From: Rivularia sp963920925
GTDB lineage: Bacteria; Cyanobacteriota; Cyanobacteriia; Cyanobacteriales; Nostocaceae
DNA: 64,000 nt
Direction: 5' to 3'
Assembly (NCBI RefSeq): GCF_963920925.1
Contig: NZ_CAWUDI010000020.1
Location: 73,224 to 137,223 of the forward strand
In this document: positions 50,407-59,315 of the stretch, in pieces
Layout of the letters: every line of letters starts with the position of its first letter
Position numbering within the stretch: the first letter of the stretch is position 1
Translations under genes and position numbers: made by a program
The notes under the pieces: generated by a model
What the model saw: only the letters and a program-made list of their open reading frames with translations
Databases searched by the model: none
Told to the model about the DNA's origin: nothing

Positions 50407-52983
50407 GTGGATACCCGATACAACCCAGCAGAAATTGAGCAAAAGTGGCAGAATAAATGGACGGAAGTTGGCATAGATAAAACTTCTACAGATAGTAACA
50501 AGCCAAAATTTTACGCGCTATCCATGTTTCCTTACCCGTCGGGTAGCCTGCATATGGGTCACGTTCGTAACTACACGATTACTGATGTGATTGCCCGTCT
50601 CAAGCGAATGCAAGGGTATCGGGTACTCCACCCTATGGGTTGGGATGCTTTTGGTTTACCGGCGGAAAATGCTGCGATTAAGCGGGGAGTACCTCCGTCG
50701 AAGTGGACTTATCAAAATATTGAGCAAATGCGCTCCCAGTTAAAACGTCTCGGTTTATCTATTGATTGGGATTGCGAAGTCGCTACTTGTTCGCCGGATT
50801 ATTATAAGTGGACGCAATGGATTTTCTTGCAGTTTTTCCAAGCAGGTTTAGCTTACCAAAAAGAAGCAGCAGTAAATTGGGACCCCATAGACCAAACTGT
50901 ATTGGCGAACGAGCAAGTTGATAATGAAGGTCGTTCTTGGCGTAGTGGTGCCATTGTCGAGCGTAAATTGTTACGGCAGTGGTTCTTTAAAATTACTGAT
51001 TATGCCGAAGAATTATTAAACGACTTGGATAAGTTGCCGGGATGGCCGGAGCGGGTTAAAACCATGCAGGCTAACTGGATTGGTAAATCCACAGGAGCTT
51101 ATTTAGAATTCCCCGTTGTGGGAATGGATGAGAAAATAGCCGTGTATACTACGCGACCCGATACTGTATATGGTGTGAGCTACGTAGTATTAGCGCCAGA
51201 GCATCCTTTAACCAAGCAGGTGACTACATCGGAAGAGTTAGAAGCCGTGGAAGCTTTTATCAAAGAAGTTAGCAACCAAAGCGAATTGGAACGTACTGCT
51301 GAAGATAAGCCTAAAAAAGGTATTCCTACGGGTGGCAAGGTAATTAATCCGTTTACGGGGGAAGAAGTTCCAATTTGGATTGCCGATTACGTACTTTACG
51401 AATACGGTACTGGGGCTGTGATGGGTGTACCAGCCCATGACGTGCGAGATTTTAAGTTTGCTAGAGAAAAGGATTTACCTATTAAGGTTGTTGTTGCCCG
51501 TGCGGATGCTGCTGACGCGGTATTAATTCCGAACGAAGCTTATACGGAACCGGGAATTGTGGTTAATTCCGACCTTTTCAACGGTATGCCCTCTGCTGAT
51601 GCTAAAAAAGCAATTGTAGAATATGCCGAAAAGCAAGGTTTTGGTAAAGCACGGGTACAGTATCGCTTGCGAGATTGGTTGATTTCCCGTCAGCGATATT
51701 GGGGGGCACCGATTCCTATAATTCACTGTGACGATTGCGGTGCTGTACCAGTACCGGATCAAGATTTACCCATACAGCTACCCGAAAATGTGGAATTTTC
51801 AGGGCGTGGTGGTTCGCCGTTAGCGCAGTTGGAAAGTTGGGTAAATGTAGATTGTCCTAGTTGTGGGAAACCAGCGAAGCGGGAAACTGACACGATGGAT
51901 ACTTTTATTGATTCTTCGTGGTATTACTTGCGGTTTACCGATGCTAAGAACGATAAGCAGGTGTTTGATTCGGCTAAGGTGAATGACTGGATGCCCGTAA
52001 ACCAGTACGTTGGCGGTATCGAACACGCAATCTTGCACTTGTTATACTCGCGCTTCTTTACCAAGGTATTGCGCGATCGAGGTTTATTCAACTTTGACGA
52101 ACCCTTCCAACATTTGTTAACTCAAGGTATGGTGCAGGGTTTGACCTACATGAATCCCAATAAAGGTGGTAAAGATAAGTGGGTTGCTTCTAGTTTAGTC
52201 AATCCTACCAATCCTCGCGACCCCGATACTGGCGAACCTTTGCAGCAGCTTTACACTACCATGTCCAAATCTAAAGGTAATGGTGTCGCACCGGAAGATG
52301 TAATTGCTAAATACGGTGTTGATACGGCGCGGATGTTTGTTCTATTCAAAGCACCCCCGGAAAAAGATTTGGAATGGGATGAAGCTGACGTAGAAGGACA
52401 ATTCCGCTTTCTTAACCGAGTTTGGCGTTTGGTTACTGAATTTGTCGATAATCCTCAATCTTCTAAAAAATCTAAAAATCAAGAACCCAAATCCAAAGTT
52501 GAAAAAGATTTACGAAGAGCGATTCATACCGCAATCAAAGAAGTCAGTGAAGATGTAGACAGCGAATATCAATTCAATACTGCTATTTCCGAATTGATGA
52601 AGTTAAGTAACGCCTTGAGTGATGCTAAGTGCAAAGATTCACCAGTTTATCCAGAAGGAATTCATACTTTAATTTTGATGCTGGCACCCTTCGCACCTCA
52701 CATCGCCGAAGAATTATGGCATTTGTTGGGTAAGGATGACTCAGTACATACCGCAAACTGGTTAAAGCACGATCCAGAAGCGTTGATTGCGGATGAAATA
52801 ACCTTGGTGATTCAAATTAACGGTAAAAAACGCGGCGATTTACAAGTTCCAGCACAATTGGACAAAGCAGGATTAGAAAAGTACGCTCGCGAATCAGAAG
52901 CTGCCCAACGTCATATCGAAAATAAAACCATCAAAAAGGTAATAGTGGTACCCGGCAAGTTGGTAAACTTCGTCATCGGCTAA
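50407..52983 (+). CDS. leuS: Leucyl-tRNA synthetase
   Basis: The GTG at 50407 was chosen because AGGAG lies 8 nt upstream and the product then begins (M)DTRYNPAEIEQKWQNKW, the standard LeuS N-terminus. The longer open frame (from 50275) is low-complexity repeat. 858 residues: HIGH-type motif HMGH (49-52), CP1 editing domain with TTRPDTVYG (~238), and KMSKS-type motif MSKSK (~619-623). All landmarks are intact. It charges tRNA-Leu in the cytoplasm. A terminator follows. It is divergent from the GGCT-like gene over a repeat-rich spacer. Confidence 0.97.
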   Translation: MDTRYNPAEIEQKWQNKWTEVGIDKTSTDSNKPKFYALSMFPYPSGSLHMGHVRNYTITDVIARLKRMQGYRVLHPMGWDAFGLPAENAAIKRGVPPSKWTYQNIEQMRSQLKRLGLSIDWDCEVATCSPDYYKWTQWIFLQFFQAGLAYQKEAAVNWDPIDQTVLANEQVDNEGRSWRSGAIVERKLLRQWFFKITDYAEELLNDLDKLPGWPERVKTMQANWIGKSTGAYLEFPVVGMDEKIAVYTTRPDTVYGVSYVVLAPEHPLTKQVTTSEELEAVEAFIKEVSNQSELERTAEDKPKKGIPTGGKVINPFTGEEVPIWIADYVLYEYGTGAVMGVPAHDVRDFKFAREKDLPIKVVVARADAADAVLIPNEAYTEPGIVVNSDLFNGMPSADAKKAIVEYAEKQGFGKARVQYRLRDWLISRQRYWGAPIPIIHCDDCGAVPVPDQDLPIQLPENVEFSGRGGSPLAQLESWVNVDCPSCGKPAKRETDTMDTFIDSSWYYLRFTDAKNDKQVFDSAKVNDWMPVNQYVGGIEHAILHLLYSRFFTKVLRDRGLFNFDEPFQHLLTQGMVQGLTYMNPNKGGKDKWVASSLVNPTNPRDPDTGEPLQQLYTTMSKSKGNGVAPEDVIAKYGVDTARMFVLFKAPPEKDLEWDEADVEGQFRFLNRVWRLVTEFVDNPQSSKKSKNQEPKSKVEKDLRRAIHTAIKEVSEDVDSEYQFNTAISELMKLSNALSDAKCKDSPVYPEGIHTLILMLAPFAPHIAEELWHLLGKDDSVHTANWLKHDPEALIADEITLVIQINGKKRGDLQVPAQLDKAGLEKYARESEAAQRHIENKTIKKVIVVPGKLVNFVIG

Positions 52984-53020
52984 ATTAATTTCCACTTGTG
53001 CAGGTTTATCAATTGACACA

Positions 53021-53050
53021 ACCGGGGGTAAAGTCCCCGGTTTCTTATTT
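53021..53050 (+). terminator. Terminator of leuS
   Basis: accgggg (53021-53027) and ccccggt (53035-53041) form a 7-bp GC stem, followed by tttcttattt. It starts 38 nt after the leuS stop. Confidence 0.8.
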
Positions 53051-53623
53051 GGCTTCGTTTTTAGAGAACCTATGAATAATCGGTTACATGGAAAAGCGCC
53101 TGACAGTTTTGCCTACCAAGCGCCCTATCTGTATAAAGTTATACCAATCCACTTGTTTGATGCAACATTTGAACTCGACTCTATTCCCATATAGATAGGG
53201 ATTGCGAGAATAAGCTTATAGCAAACGTGTTGTGAAGTGGTATCACTCCTTGCACAAATATAGAATATCTTTTAAGACCTATGTCAGGGAATTGACTGAG
53301 TGACAGTTTGTCAACTGCCATAGTTAAAAACTGCTCAGCATTATCAACATCCACTGAGAACCTGGGATAAGAGTTTACAAAGGCTTCACAGGGTAGAATT
53401 ACTACGAGGATGGTATTCCTTGTGGCTAGGGAGTGGGATGATGGGGGGATGGGGAGATGGTGAAGGGAGGTTCCCGTAGTACGAGAGAAGTGGTGTTAGC
53501 GTAGCGTCTCCGGAGGAGATACCCGAAGGGGGAGATGGGGAGAAGGGGACAAGGAGAAAATAATTATTAACTATGCCCAATTCACTATGCCCCATGCCCA
53601 ATTACCAATTACCAACTTGAAAT
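53051..53623. other. 570-bp spacer with repeats
   Basis: No gene. It has short inverse pieces (ctatctgtataaag; ccctatct / agataggg at 53121-53210). A stretch 'gtgacagtttgt' at 53301 is echoed at 59433. A purine-rich repeat block (gggagatgggga) fills 53440-53560 before the galU-like gene. Confidence 0.5.
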
Positions 53624-54505
53624 ATGAAAAATCGAATTAAGAAGGCTGTAATTCCGGCTGCTGGTTTTGGTACTCGCTTATTTCCAGCTACGAAAGTTGT
53701 TAAAAAGGAACTGTTTCCGATAATTGATAAAGACGGTAGGGCTAAACCTGTAATTCAGTTGATTGTGGAGGAGGCTGTTAGTGGGGGTATAGAAGAAATT
53801 GGAATTGTGACGCAACCGGATGATAAAGAGGTTTTTGAAAGTTATTTTAAAAACACACCCGATGCTAAACTTTTTAACAAGCTTTCAAAACAGAATCAGG
53901 AATATTGTAATTATCTTCAAGATTTAGGTAGTAAAATTACGCTTTTAGCACAGGATAAGCAGGAAGGCTACGGACACGCGGTTTTCTGTGCGAAGGAATG
54001 GGTTAATAATGAACCTTTTTTGTTGATGTTAGGAGATCATATTTATTCGTCTGATGCCGAACAATCTTGTGCGCGTCAAGTTTTACAAGTTTACGAACAA
54101 GTTAATCGTAGCGTTATTGGATTGAATTCTTTACCAGCAGAAATAATTTATAAAGCTGGTTGTATTACAGGAGTTTGGCAGGATAACAATTCTATTTTAC
54201 AAATTACACAAATTTATGAAAAACCAACTATCGAGTATGCGCGACAAAATTTGCGGGTAGATGGAATGGAGGAAGATGAGTTTTTGTGTATATTTGGTTT
54301 GTATGCCTTAACTCCAAATATTTTTGATTTTTTAGCGGAACATATTAATACTAATTTTCGAGAAAAAGGCGAATTTCAGTTAACATCTTGTTTGGAGAAA
54401 TTAAGAGAAGCTGAGGGAATGACGGGTTTAGTTGTCGATGGGAAGACTTTTGATATTGGAATGCCTAATGTTTATCGGCAAACGATGGTTAATTTTGGAA
54501 ATTGA
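53624..54505 (+). CDS. GalU-like UTP-glucose-1-phosphate uridylyltransferase
   Basis: The 293-residue protein starts KKAVIPAAGFGTRLFPATKVVKKELFPI (nucleotide loop GFGTRLFP, then the K-x-x-x-KELFPI variant of the usual KEMLPI). It contains YGHAVFCAKEW, LLMLGDHIY (metal-binding D in place of LPD) and a C-terminal FDIGMPNVYRQTMVNF. GalU makes UDP-glucose for polysaccharide and lipid synthesis. The altered signature (ELFPI, GDHI) suggests a subgroup that could use another sugar phosphate. Three MITE copies and the dapF-like locus follow. Confidence 0.85.
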   Translation: MKNRIKKAVIPAAGFGTRLFPATKVVKKELFPIIDKDGRAKPVIQLIVEEAVSGGIEEIGIVTQPDDKEVFESYFKNTPDAKLFNKLSKQNQEYCNYLQDLGSKITLLAQDKQEGYGHAVFCAKEWVNNEPFLLMLGDHIYSSDAEQSCARQVLQVYEQVNRSVIGLNSLPAEIIYKAGCITGVWQDNNSILQITQIYEKPTIEYARQNLRVDGMEEDEFLCIFGLYALTPNIFDFLAEHINTNFREKGEFQLTSCLEKLREAEGMTGLVVDGKTFDIGMPNVYRQTMVNFGN

Positions 54506-54529
54506 GAATTGGAAAAAAAAGACAATTAT

Positions 54530-54700
54530 TGTAGGTTGGGTTAGGTGTCTTGATAAGATAATTTTTAACATCGGAATTGATATTGCACCGTAACCCAAGA
54601 TTAATTGTGGTTGGGGAGAAATCGCAATGTTGGGTTACGACACGATTCAATAATTCTTGTTACAAATTAAATTGTCTGCTCGTGTCTAACCCAACCTACA
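54530..54700. mobile_element. MITE 'tgtaggttgggtta' copy 1
   Basis: 171 bp with ends tgtaggttgggtta (54530) and taacccaacctaca (54687-54700). The interior has a second inverted pair (cgtaaccca / tgggttacg). It is highly similar to copies at 54832-55002 and 55940-56110; it differs from them at a few bases (ggttaggtgt versus ggttaagtgt, cccaagatt versus cccaacatt). Confidence 0.8.
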
Positions 54701-54744
54701 ACTATATAATCGTTGCCTATAGCGTGATACTTAAAATATTTCAT
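54700..54744 (-). pseudogene. Duplicated 5' fragment of the dapF-like gene (first 15 codons)
   Basis: The minus strand reads the same 15 codons as the start of the gene at 55852 (MKYFKYHAIGNDYIV), then runs directly into MITE copy 1. It is part of a 307-bp exact direct repeat (54700-55006 and 55808-56114). Confidence 0.85.
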
Positions 54745-54831
54745 TTATTTGAGGGAGTAGGGAACAGGGAACATTAAATTTACTTACCAATTTTTGAAAA
54801 AAATTAAGTAGTAGTTGAAAGAGATAATTTT

Positions 54832-55002
54832 TGTAGGTTGGGTTAAGTGTCTTGATAAGATAATTTTTAACATCGGAATTGATATTGCACCGTAACCCAA
54901 CATTAATTGTGGTTGGGGAGAAATCGCAATGTTGGGTTACGACACGATTCAAAAATTCTGGTTACAAATTAAATTGTCTGCTCGTGTCTAACCCAACCTA
55001 CA
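54832..55002. mobile_element. MITE 'tgtaggttgggtta' copy 2
   Basis: 171 bp, same ends as copy 1. It lies 7 bp beyond the stop of the dapF-like gene. Read by eye, it is identical to copy 3. Confidence 0.8.
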
Positions 55003-55009
55003 ACTACAA

Positions 55010-55852
55010 CTATTCCCCAAAAAACATTTCTTCAGATATTATTCCTTCAGCTACTTTTGTTACTGAGCCTGTCATCTGAATCGAAAAATCTTCACTAATT
55101 TCAATTAAAATATTTCCTCCTGGCATATGCACGGTAATCGAGGAATCGCATAAATCAAGACGACGTGCAACTGCTGCTGCAGCACTGCTACTGCTTCCTG
55201 AAGCTAATGTGTAACCCGCACCTCTTTCCCAAATTTCTAATTGAATGTTTTCTCGATCGCGTACTTTCATGAATTGTACGTTAATGCCATTTGGAAAAAT
55301 ATTATTGGTTTCGATTAAATAACCATATTGCTTTGCTAACTCTGGTGTAATTTCAGGTAAAGGAATTACACAATGAGGATTTCCGATAGTAGCAGCACAA
55401 AATGTAAAGGCTTTATTGTCAACTGTAATATTTTCGGAAATTACTTCTCTACGTTTTCCCGTTACCGGAATTTCATCGCTCCAAAAGCTAACTTTTCCCA
55501 TTTCTACACGGACGGTTTTACCATTATCGAAAACTGCCGATTTAACTAAACCTCCTAATGTTTCGATAGTAAACGCTTCTTCTTTGACTAATTGCATATC
55601 CCATAAGTAACGAGAGAAAATTCTCAATCCGTTGCCGCTTTTCTCCGCTTCGCTACCGTCAGGATTAAAAATTCGTAGTGAAAATTGTCCTTTCTCAGAT
55701 TTTAATGGCCCGAAAAGTATTCCGTCGGAGCCTATACCAAAGTTTCTATGACAAATTATTTTAATTTCTTTGGGAGTTAAACTTTGAGAAATATCTTTAG
55801 GATTAATAACTATATAATCGTTGCCTATAGCGTGATACTTAAAATATTTCAT
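55010..55852 (-). CDS. Diaminopimelate epimerase-like protein lacking both catalytic cysteines
   Basis: The 280-residue protein has the two-domain DapF fold: YFKYHAIGNDYIVI start, HRNFGIGSDGIL, FNPDGSEAEKSGNGLRIFSRYL, ATIGNPHCVI and ERGAGYTLASGSSSSAAAA. DapF interconverts LL- and meso-diaminopimelate with a cysteine pair in the motifs E-M-C-G-N-G-x-R and T-x-A-C-G-T-G. Here both are serine (S72 and S218). The rest of the binding frame (GNG, NPH, ERG) is kept. It is therefore unlikely to be a standard epimerase and may be a paralogue with another function. The ORF is complete. It is framed by duplicated 5' fragments and MITEs, and an LD-carboxypeptidase lies upstream on the same strand. Confidence 0.85.
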   Translation of the reverse strand: MKYFKYHAIGNDYIVINPKDISQSLTPKEIKIICHRNFGIGSDGILFGPLKSEKGQFSLRIFNPDGSEAEKSGNGLRIFSRYLWDMQLVKEEAFTIETLGGLVKSAVFDNGKTVRVEMGKVSFWSDEIPVTGKRREVISENITVDNKAFTFCAATIGNPHCVIPLPEITPELAKQYGYLIETNNIFPNGINVQFMKVRDRENIQLEIWERGAGYTLASGSSSSAAAAVARRLDLCDSSITVHMPGGNILIEISEDFSIQMTGSVTKVAEGIISEEMFFGE

Positions 55853-55939
55853 TTATTTGAGGGAGTAGGGAACAGGGAACATTAAATTTACTTACCAATT
55901 TTTGAAAAAAATTAAGTAGTAGTTGAAAGAGATAATTTT

Positions 55940-56110
55940 TGTAGGTTGGGTTAAGTGTCTTGATAAGATAATTTTTAACATCGGAATTGATATTGCACCG
56001 TAACCCAACATTAATTGTGGTTGGGGAGAAATCGCAATGTTGGGTTACGACACGATTCAAAAATTCTGGTTACAAATTAAATTGTCTGCTCGTGTCTAAC
56101 CCAACCTACA
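55940..56110. mobile_element. MITE 'tgtaggttgggtta' copy 3
   Basis: 171 bp, same ends as copies 1 and 2, located upstream of the dapF-like gene. It forms the distal part of the 307-bp direct repeat. Confidence 0.8.
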
Positions 56111-56114
56111 ACTA

Positions 56115-56143
56115 TTGCGTGATACTTACTTGTAATATTTCAT
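56115..56143 (-). pseudogene. Third, diverged 5' fragment of the dapF-like gene
   Basis: The minus strand starts ATGAAATATTACAAGTAAGT and then atcacgcaatag; against the intact gene it has a small internal duplication that makes a stop. It abuts MITE copy 3. The match is short (about 25 bp) but starts at the same ATG. Confidence 0.5.
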
Positions 56144-56161
56144 AAAACTATTTAGTTAAGA

Positions 56162-57181
56162 TTATCTAACAGCCGCTTCTAACATTTTTATTATTCCAGT
56201 ATTGGCATCAATTTCTACTTGTATTCCTATAGGAAGTGTAAATTTATCTCTAATATGACCAATCATTGAACCATACCAAGCAGGAATATTTAAAGGGCGA
56301 ATATGTTCTTGTAATACCTGCATTAAACTTAATGAAGGTTCGTCTCCCATGCTACATCTGGTACATTGTCCGAATACAAAACCTGATAGTTGATTGAGAA
56401 TTCCAGCATTTTTTAATTGAACCAGCATTCTATCTACACGGTAAACATCTTCGCCGATATCTTCTATAAATAAAATACTGCCTTTCCATTCAGGTAAATA
56501 AGATGAACCCAACATTGAATTTATTACTGACAAATTACCGCCAATAAATTTACCCTTGGCTTTACCCGGTGTAATTATTTCGCGGCTAAGTTTAGTAACT
56601 AAGGTATTATTCATTGCCACCGCTTGAGCATCAAATAATATACTTTTTACATATTTCAAAGTAAAATTATTCCAACTAGAAGTAGCTACCGGGCCATGAA
56701 AAGTTACTAATCCGCTACGGGCAGTAATTGCTAATAATAAAGATGTAATATCGCTGTATCCCATAATAATTTTAGGATTAGCACGGATAGAATTATAGTT
56801 AAGTAATGGTAAAATCCGATTTCCACCCCAGCCACCACGCATGGCAATTATGGCGTTAATAGATTTGTCGGCAAACATAGCGTTAACATCAGCAGCGCGA
56901 TCGCGATCTTTTCCCGCTAAGTAACCATATCTATCTAAAATATGTCTACCTGGTTTAACTTTTAAACCCAGTGCAGTAAATGTTTTCCGCGCTTCTTCAA
57001 CGTCTTCGGAATCAATAATACCAGCAGGGCTAATTAATCCGACTGTATCACCTACTTTTAGACGTGGTGGCTTGATGATGGTATTTGGGGATGTTGTTGC
57101 TTGAACTACAAATGATGGTATTTGGGTAGAGATAGTTGCTAAACCCAAGGTTGCGATAAATTTTCGGCGATTGATAGTCAT
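56162..57181 (-). CDS. LD-carboxypeptidase (S66 family) with Tat-type signal
   Basis: 339 residues. The signal MTINRRKFIATLGLATISTQIPSFVVQA has a twin-arginine-like NRRKFI. The S66 domain contains VGLISPAG, AMRGGWGGNRILP and the nucleophile S143 in GYSDITSLL. The acid partner lies in ILFIEDIGEDVYRVDRML, and the His in MIGHIRDKFTLPIG. LdcA/MccF enzymes cleave the L-D bond after diaminopimelate in muropeptides or inactivate microcin-like compounds. The Tat-like signal predicts periplasmic action. Its neighbour is the dapF-like gene, which is thematically linked (DAP). Confidence 0.92.
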   Translation of the reverse strand: MTINRRKFIATLGLATISTQIPSFVVQATTSPNTIIKPPRLKVGDTVGLISPAGIIDSEDVEEARKTFTALGLKVKPGRHILDRYGYLAGKDRDRAADVNAMFADKSINAIIAMRGGWGGNRILPLLNYNSIRANPKIIMGYSDITSLLLAITARSGLVTFHGPVATSSWNNFTLKYVKSILFDAQAVAMNNTLVTKLSREIITPGKAKGKFIGGNLSVINSMLGSSYLPEWKGSILFIEDIGEDVYRVDRMLVQLKNAGILNQLSGFVFGQCTRCSMGDEPSLSLMQVLQEHIRPLNIPAWYGSMIGHIRDKFTLPIGIQVEIDANTGIIKMLEAAVR

Positions 57182-57399
57182 AGTGGGAGTATCTTATCAT
57201 TTAGATCCCCCCAACCCCCCTTATCAAAAGGGGGGCTATGCGTAAATACGATTTCAGCTTTTACTTTAAGATGCAAGTATTTTGAGAATTAATAGAAGAA
57301 GTAGTTAAAGATGCTGAAGAATAAAAAGAAGTCGAAGCTATCTTAATTTAAGGAAATACCACGATTTATTCGTCAGTGATATTTCTGAATCTATATGCT
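57182..57399. other. Spacer upstream of the LD-carboxypeptidase gene
   Basis: Contains the hairpin 'cccccttatcaaaaggggg' at ~57214-57234, a frequent cyanobacterial repeat. The remainder is AT-rich and non-coding. Confidence 0.5.
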
Positions 57400-57537
57400 T
57401 GAAAAGACCCCTCTCCAAACCTCTCCCCCACTGGGGGAGAGGCTTAAAACCCCCATTCCCTCATAGGGAAGGGGGGTAGGGGGGCTCGCGGTTTGTGTGT
57501 AATTTAAAACCATAGAAATGTTTTCCGGAGATGTCTA
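57400..57537. mobile_element. MITE 'tagacatctccgga', copy 2 (inverted, one end degenerate)
   Basis: The right end tccggagatgtcta (57524-57537) is exact. The interior shares 'ctcgcggt', 'aatttaaaaccata' and the hairpin ctctcccccactgggggagag with copy 1 at 41517 in inverse orientation. The left end has lost its inverted repeat. Confidence 0.6.
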
Positions 57538-57637
57538 TTAGTTACTTAGCTATTATTAAAACTTCTCTACAGTTCCCGTGATGGTACTTAAACCGCTACA
57601 GTACAGATGTGAAATCTGAAATCCGAAGGTGATAGTT

Positions 57638-58003
57638 ATGGCACGCCAGCGATTTATTATTGAAATGGGAATGGGTATAGATCAGCACGGGCAGGAACCA
57701 ACTGTTGCAGCTGCCAGAGCCGTAAGAAATGCGATCGCGCACAATGCTTTAATCGGAGTTTTTGAAGTTGCGGGTTTGAGCGATCCAAATCAGATGATTG
57801 TAGAAGTTGAAGTTGCCGTACCTTATCCGGAGCAGGTACGAGAAGAGGAAGTCTTAGCGGTATTACCTTTTGGGCGTAAAAGTTTAACCGTCAAATCTGG
57901 CGGAATGATGGTTGAAGGAAAAGCTATTGAAGTTTTGCAAGATAAAAATGACGAAATGTTGATTGCTGTAGCTGCGGTTACGGTTTTGATTGACAATGAT
58001 TAA
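57638..58003 (+). CDS. Lin0512 family protein
   Basis: From MARQRFIIEMGMG the protein has 121 residues; AAGGTGAT 6 nt upstream supports this ATG over the GTG three codons earlier. The sequence IIEMGMGIDQHGQEPTVAAARAVRNAIAHNAL matches the Lin0512 family (PF09585), small conserved proteins of unknown role. Soluble, no motif suggesting an enzyme. Confidence 0.88.
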   Translation: MARQRFIIEMGMGIDQHGQEPTVAAARAVRNAIAHNALIGVFEVAGLSDPNQMIVEVEVAVPYPEQVREEEVLAVLPFGRKSLTVKSGGMMVEGKAIEVLQDKNDEMLIAVAAVTVLIDND

Positions 58004-58073
58004 GGGGAATGGGGAATGGGGAACAGGGAATGGGAAATAGTTTCAAATACAATCTAAAATCCAAAATCACGTG

Positions 58074-58460
58074 ATGTCACCAGAAGAAATTGAAAGCATT
58101 GTCAACTCTTATTTAGAAAATATGTCAGCTATGAATGCTGAAGGCTGGGTAGATAATTTTGCTAAAGATGCTTTAAGTTACGATCCAGTTGGAGAGCCAC
58201 CAACTTTAGTTCATGAAGGTTTTCAAGAATTTATCGGACAGTTAAAAGCCGTGTTTGCGAAACTCGAAGCAACTAAAGATAGTATTTTTATCGCCGGGAA
58301 TGAAGCTGCCGTTAAATGGACGATGCGAGGAGTCAGTAAAACTCAGAAAACTGTTACTTGTGAAGGGATTACGATATTAGAGATCAACGATGCTGGTAAG
58401 ATTCAAACTACTCGCGCTTACTGGAATCCAAAAACGATAATAGCCCAATTACGTTCTTAA
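58074..58460 (+). CDS. SnoaL/NTF2-like protein
   Basis: 128 residues with the NTF2-like pattern: IESIVNSYLENMSAMNAEGWVDNFAKDALSYDPVGEP, then a sheet VKWTMRGVSKTQKTVTCEGITILEIND and RAYWNPK. The opening resembles ketosteroid-isomerase-like proteins. Ligand unknown. Its 3' end overlaps the next, convergent gene by 4 bp. Confidence 0.85.
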   Translation: MSPEEIESIVNSYLENMSAMNAEGWVDNFAKDALSYDPVGEPPTLVHEGFQEFIGQLKAVFAKLEATKDSIFIAGNEAAVKWTMRGVSKTQKTVTCEGITILEINDAGKIQTTRAYWNPKTIIAQLRS

Positions 58461-58711
58461 CGTCCGCGCTGTAAATCGTAAATTACCTTTTCTATATACC
58501 AGCGTTCCGATTTTCCGGGATGCTGACGTTTCGCTGAACTTATTAATCTATCTGCTGTATCGTAATGTACGAGATTTAATAATTTACGTCGAAGTGGTTT
58601 ACATCCTTTATCGGATTTACGAGGATAATATCTGTTACCGCTACTATAACGGTTTTTGTTTATTAATAACGTTAAAATTATCGCAATTATTATAAAGATT
58701 AAAAAAGGCAT
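58457..58711 (-). CDS. Small single-TM basic protein
   Basis: 84 residues: an N-terminal helix (FLIFIIIAIILTLLI, 3-17) and then a basic soluble part (RYYPRKSDKGCKPLRRKLLNLVHYDTADRLISSAKRQHPGKSERWYIEKVIYDLQRGR). The end resembles a conserved cyanobacterial family in which the second half recurs as 'A.RL......PGK...WY.EKVI.DL.RDR'. Function unknown; a membrane-tethered nucleic-acid or protein-binding unit is possible. Confidence 0.8.
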   Translation of the reverse strand: MPFLIFIIIAIILTLLINKNRYSSGNRYYPRKSDKGCKPLRRKLLNLVHYDTADRLISSAKRQHPGKSERWYIEKVIYDLQRGR

Positions 58712-58899
58712 AAATCACCCTATCTAAGCAGCCAGCAATATATAAATCAATATATAAATATAGAATTCCCCAAAATAGTGGTTATTCTATCAGTTAATTT
58801 AATATTATTTTTCTAAGATAAAATATGAATGTATTTATTAGGGAAAATCTCTGGCAATAAGTCCTATAAAACGGTAAATATTCACTGTTGAGAGTGGCT

Positions 58900-59238
58900 A
58901 TGTTTCAAAATAATAGCGAAGCACCCCGAATCGAGGAGTTGTACAAATTAAAGCCAGTACACTTTGCGGACTTAATTCGAGCTGCACAACTAGTTTACGA
59001 TCCAGGCAAAGGAGTTACCGGAGTTGAACCAAAAATTGATTGGAAAGAATTTGGTATTCCCGATAGTGTCGCCGAGAATCTAGAATTACTTGGTGAAGAG
59101 TTTCAATACTCATCCCCTCATGCACCTGTAGATCAAATTTGGAAAAAGTTAACTCCCGAAACTCGCGTCTGGTTTGTCGAGAATAAAGAAAAATTATGGC
59201 TGATTGAGGAATCTTTCCCCGCTTTGGATGAAGATTGA
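58900..59238 (+). CDS. Conserved cyanobacterial protein of unknown function
   Basis: 112 residues from MFQNNSEAPRIEELYKLKPVHFADLIRAAQLVYDPGKG; GAGAG 6 nt upstream supports this ATG over the TTG four codons before. No membrane helix. Trp-rich C-terminal half (VDQIWKKLTPETRVWFVENKEKLWLIEE). I believe homologues exist in many cyanobacteria but know no function. Confidence 0.7.
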   Translation: MFQNNSEAPRIEELYKLKPVHFADLIRAAQLVYDPGKGVTGVEPKIDWKEFGIPDSVAENLELLGEEFQYSSPHAPVDQIWKKLTPETRVWFVENKEKLWLIEESFPALDED

Positions 59239-59315
59239 AGAGATAAAAGGCGGGAGTTAAGAGTTAGGAGTTATAAATATTAATAATTGGTAATTGGTAA
59301 CTGATTACTGAAAAT

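Noticed and set aside
53386..53601. 71-codon minus-strand ORF before the galU-like gene
   Set aside because: Pro/Ser-rich translation of a purine-rich repeat block.
54731..54952. Identical 73-codon minus-strand ORFs here and at 55839-56060
   Set aside because: Both are readings through the MITE and duplicated dapF upstream region; identity reflects the DNA duplication, not a protein family.
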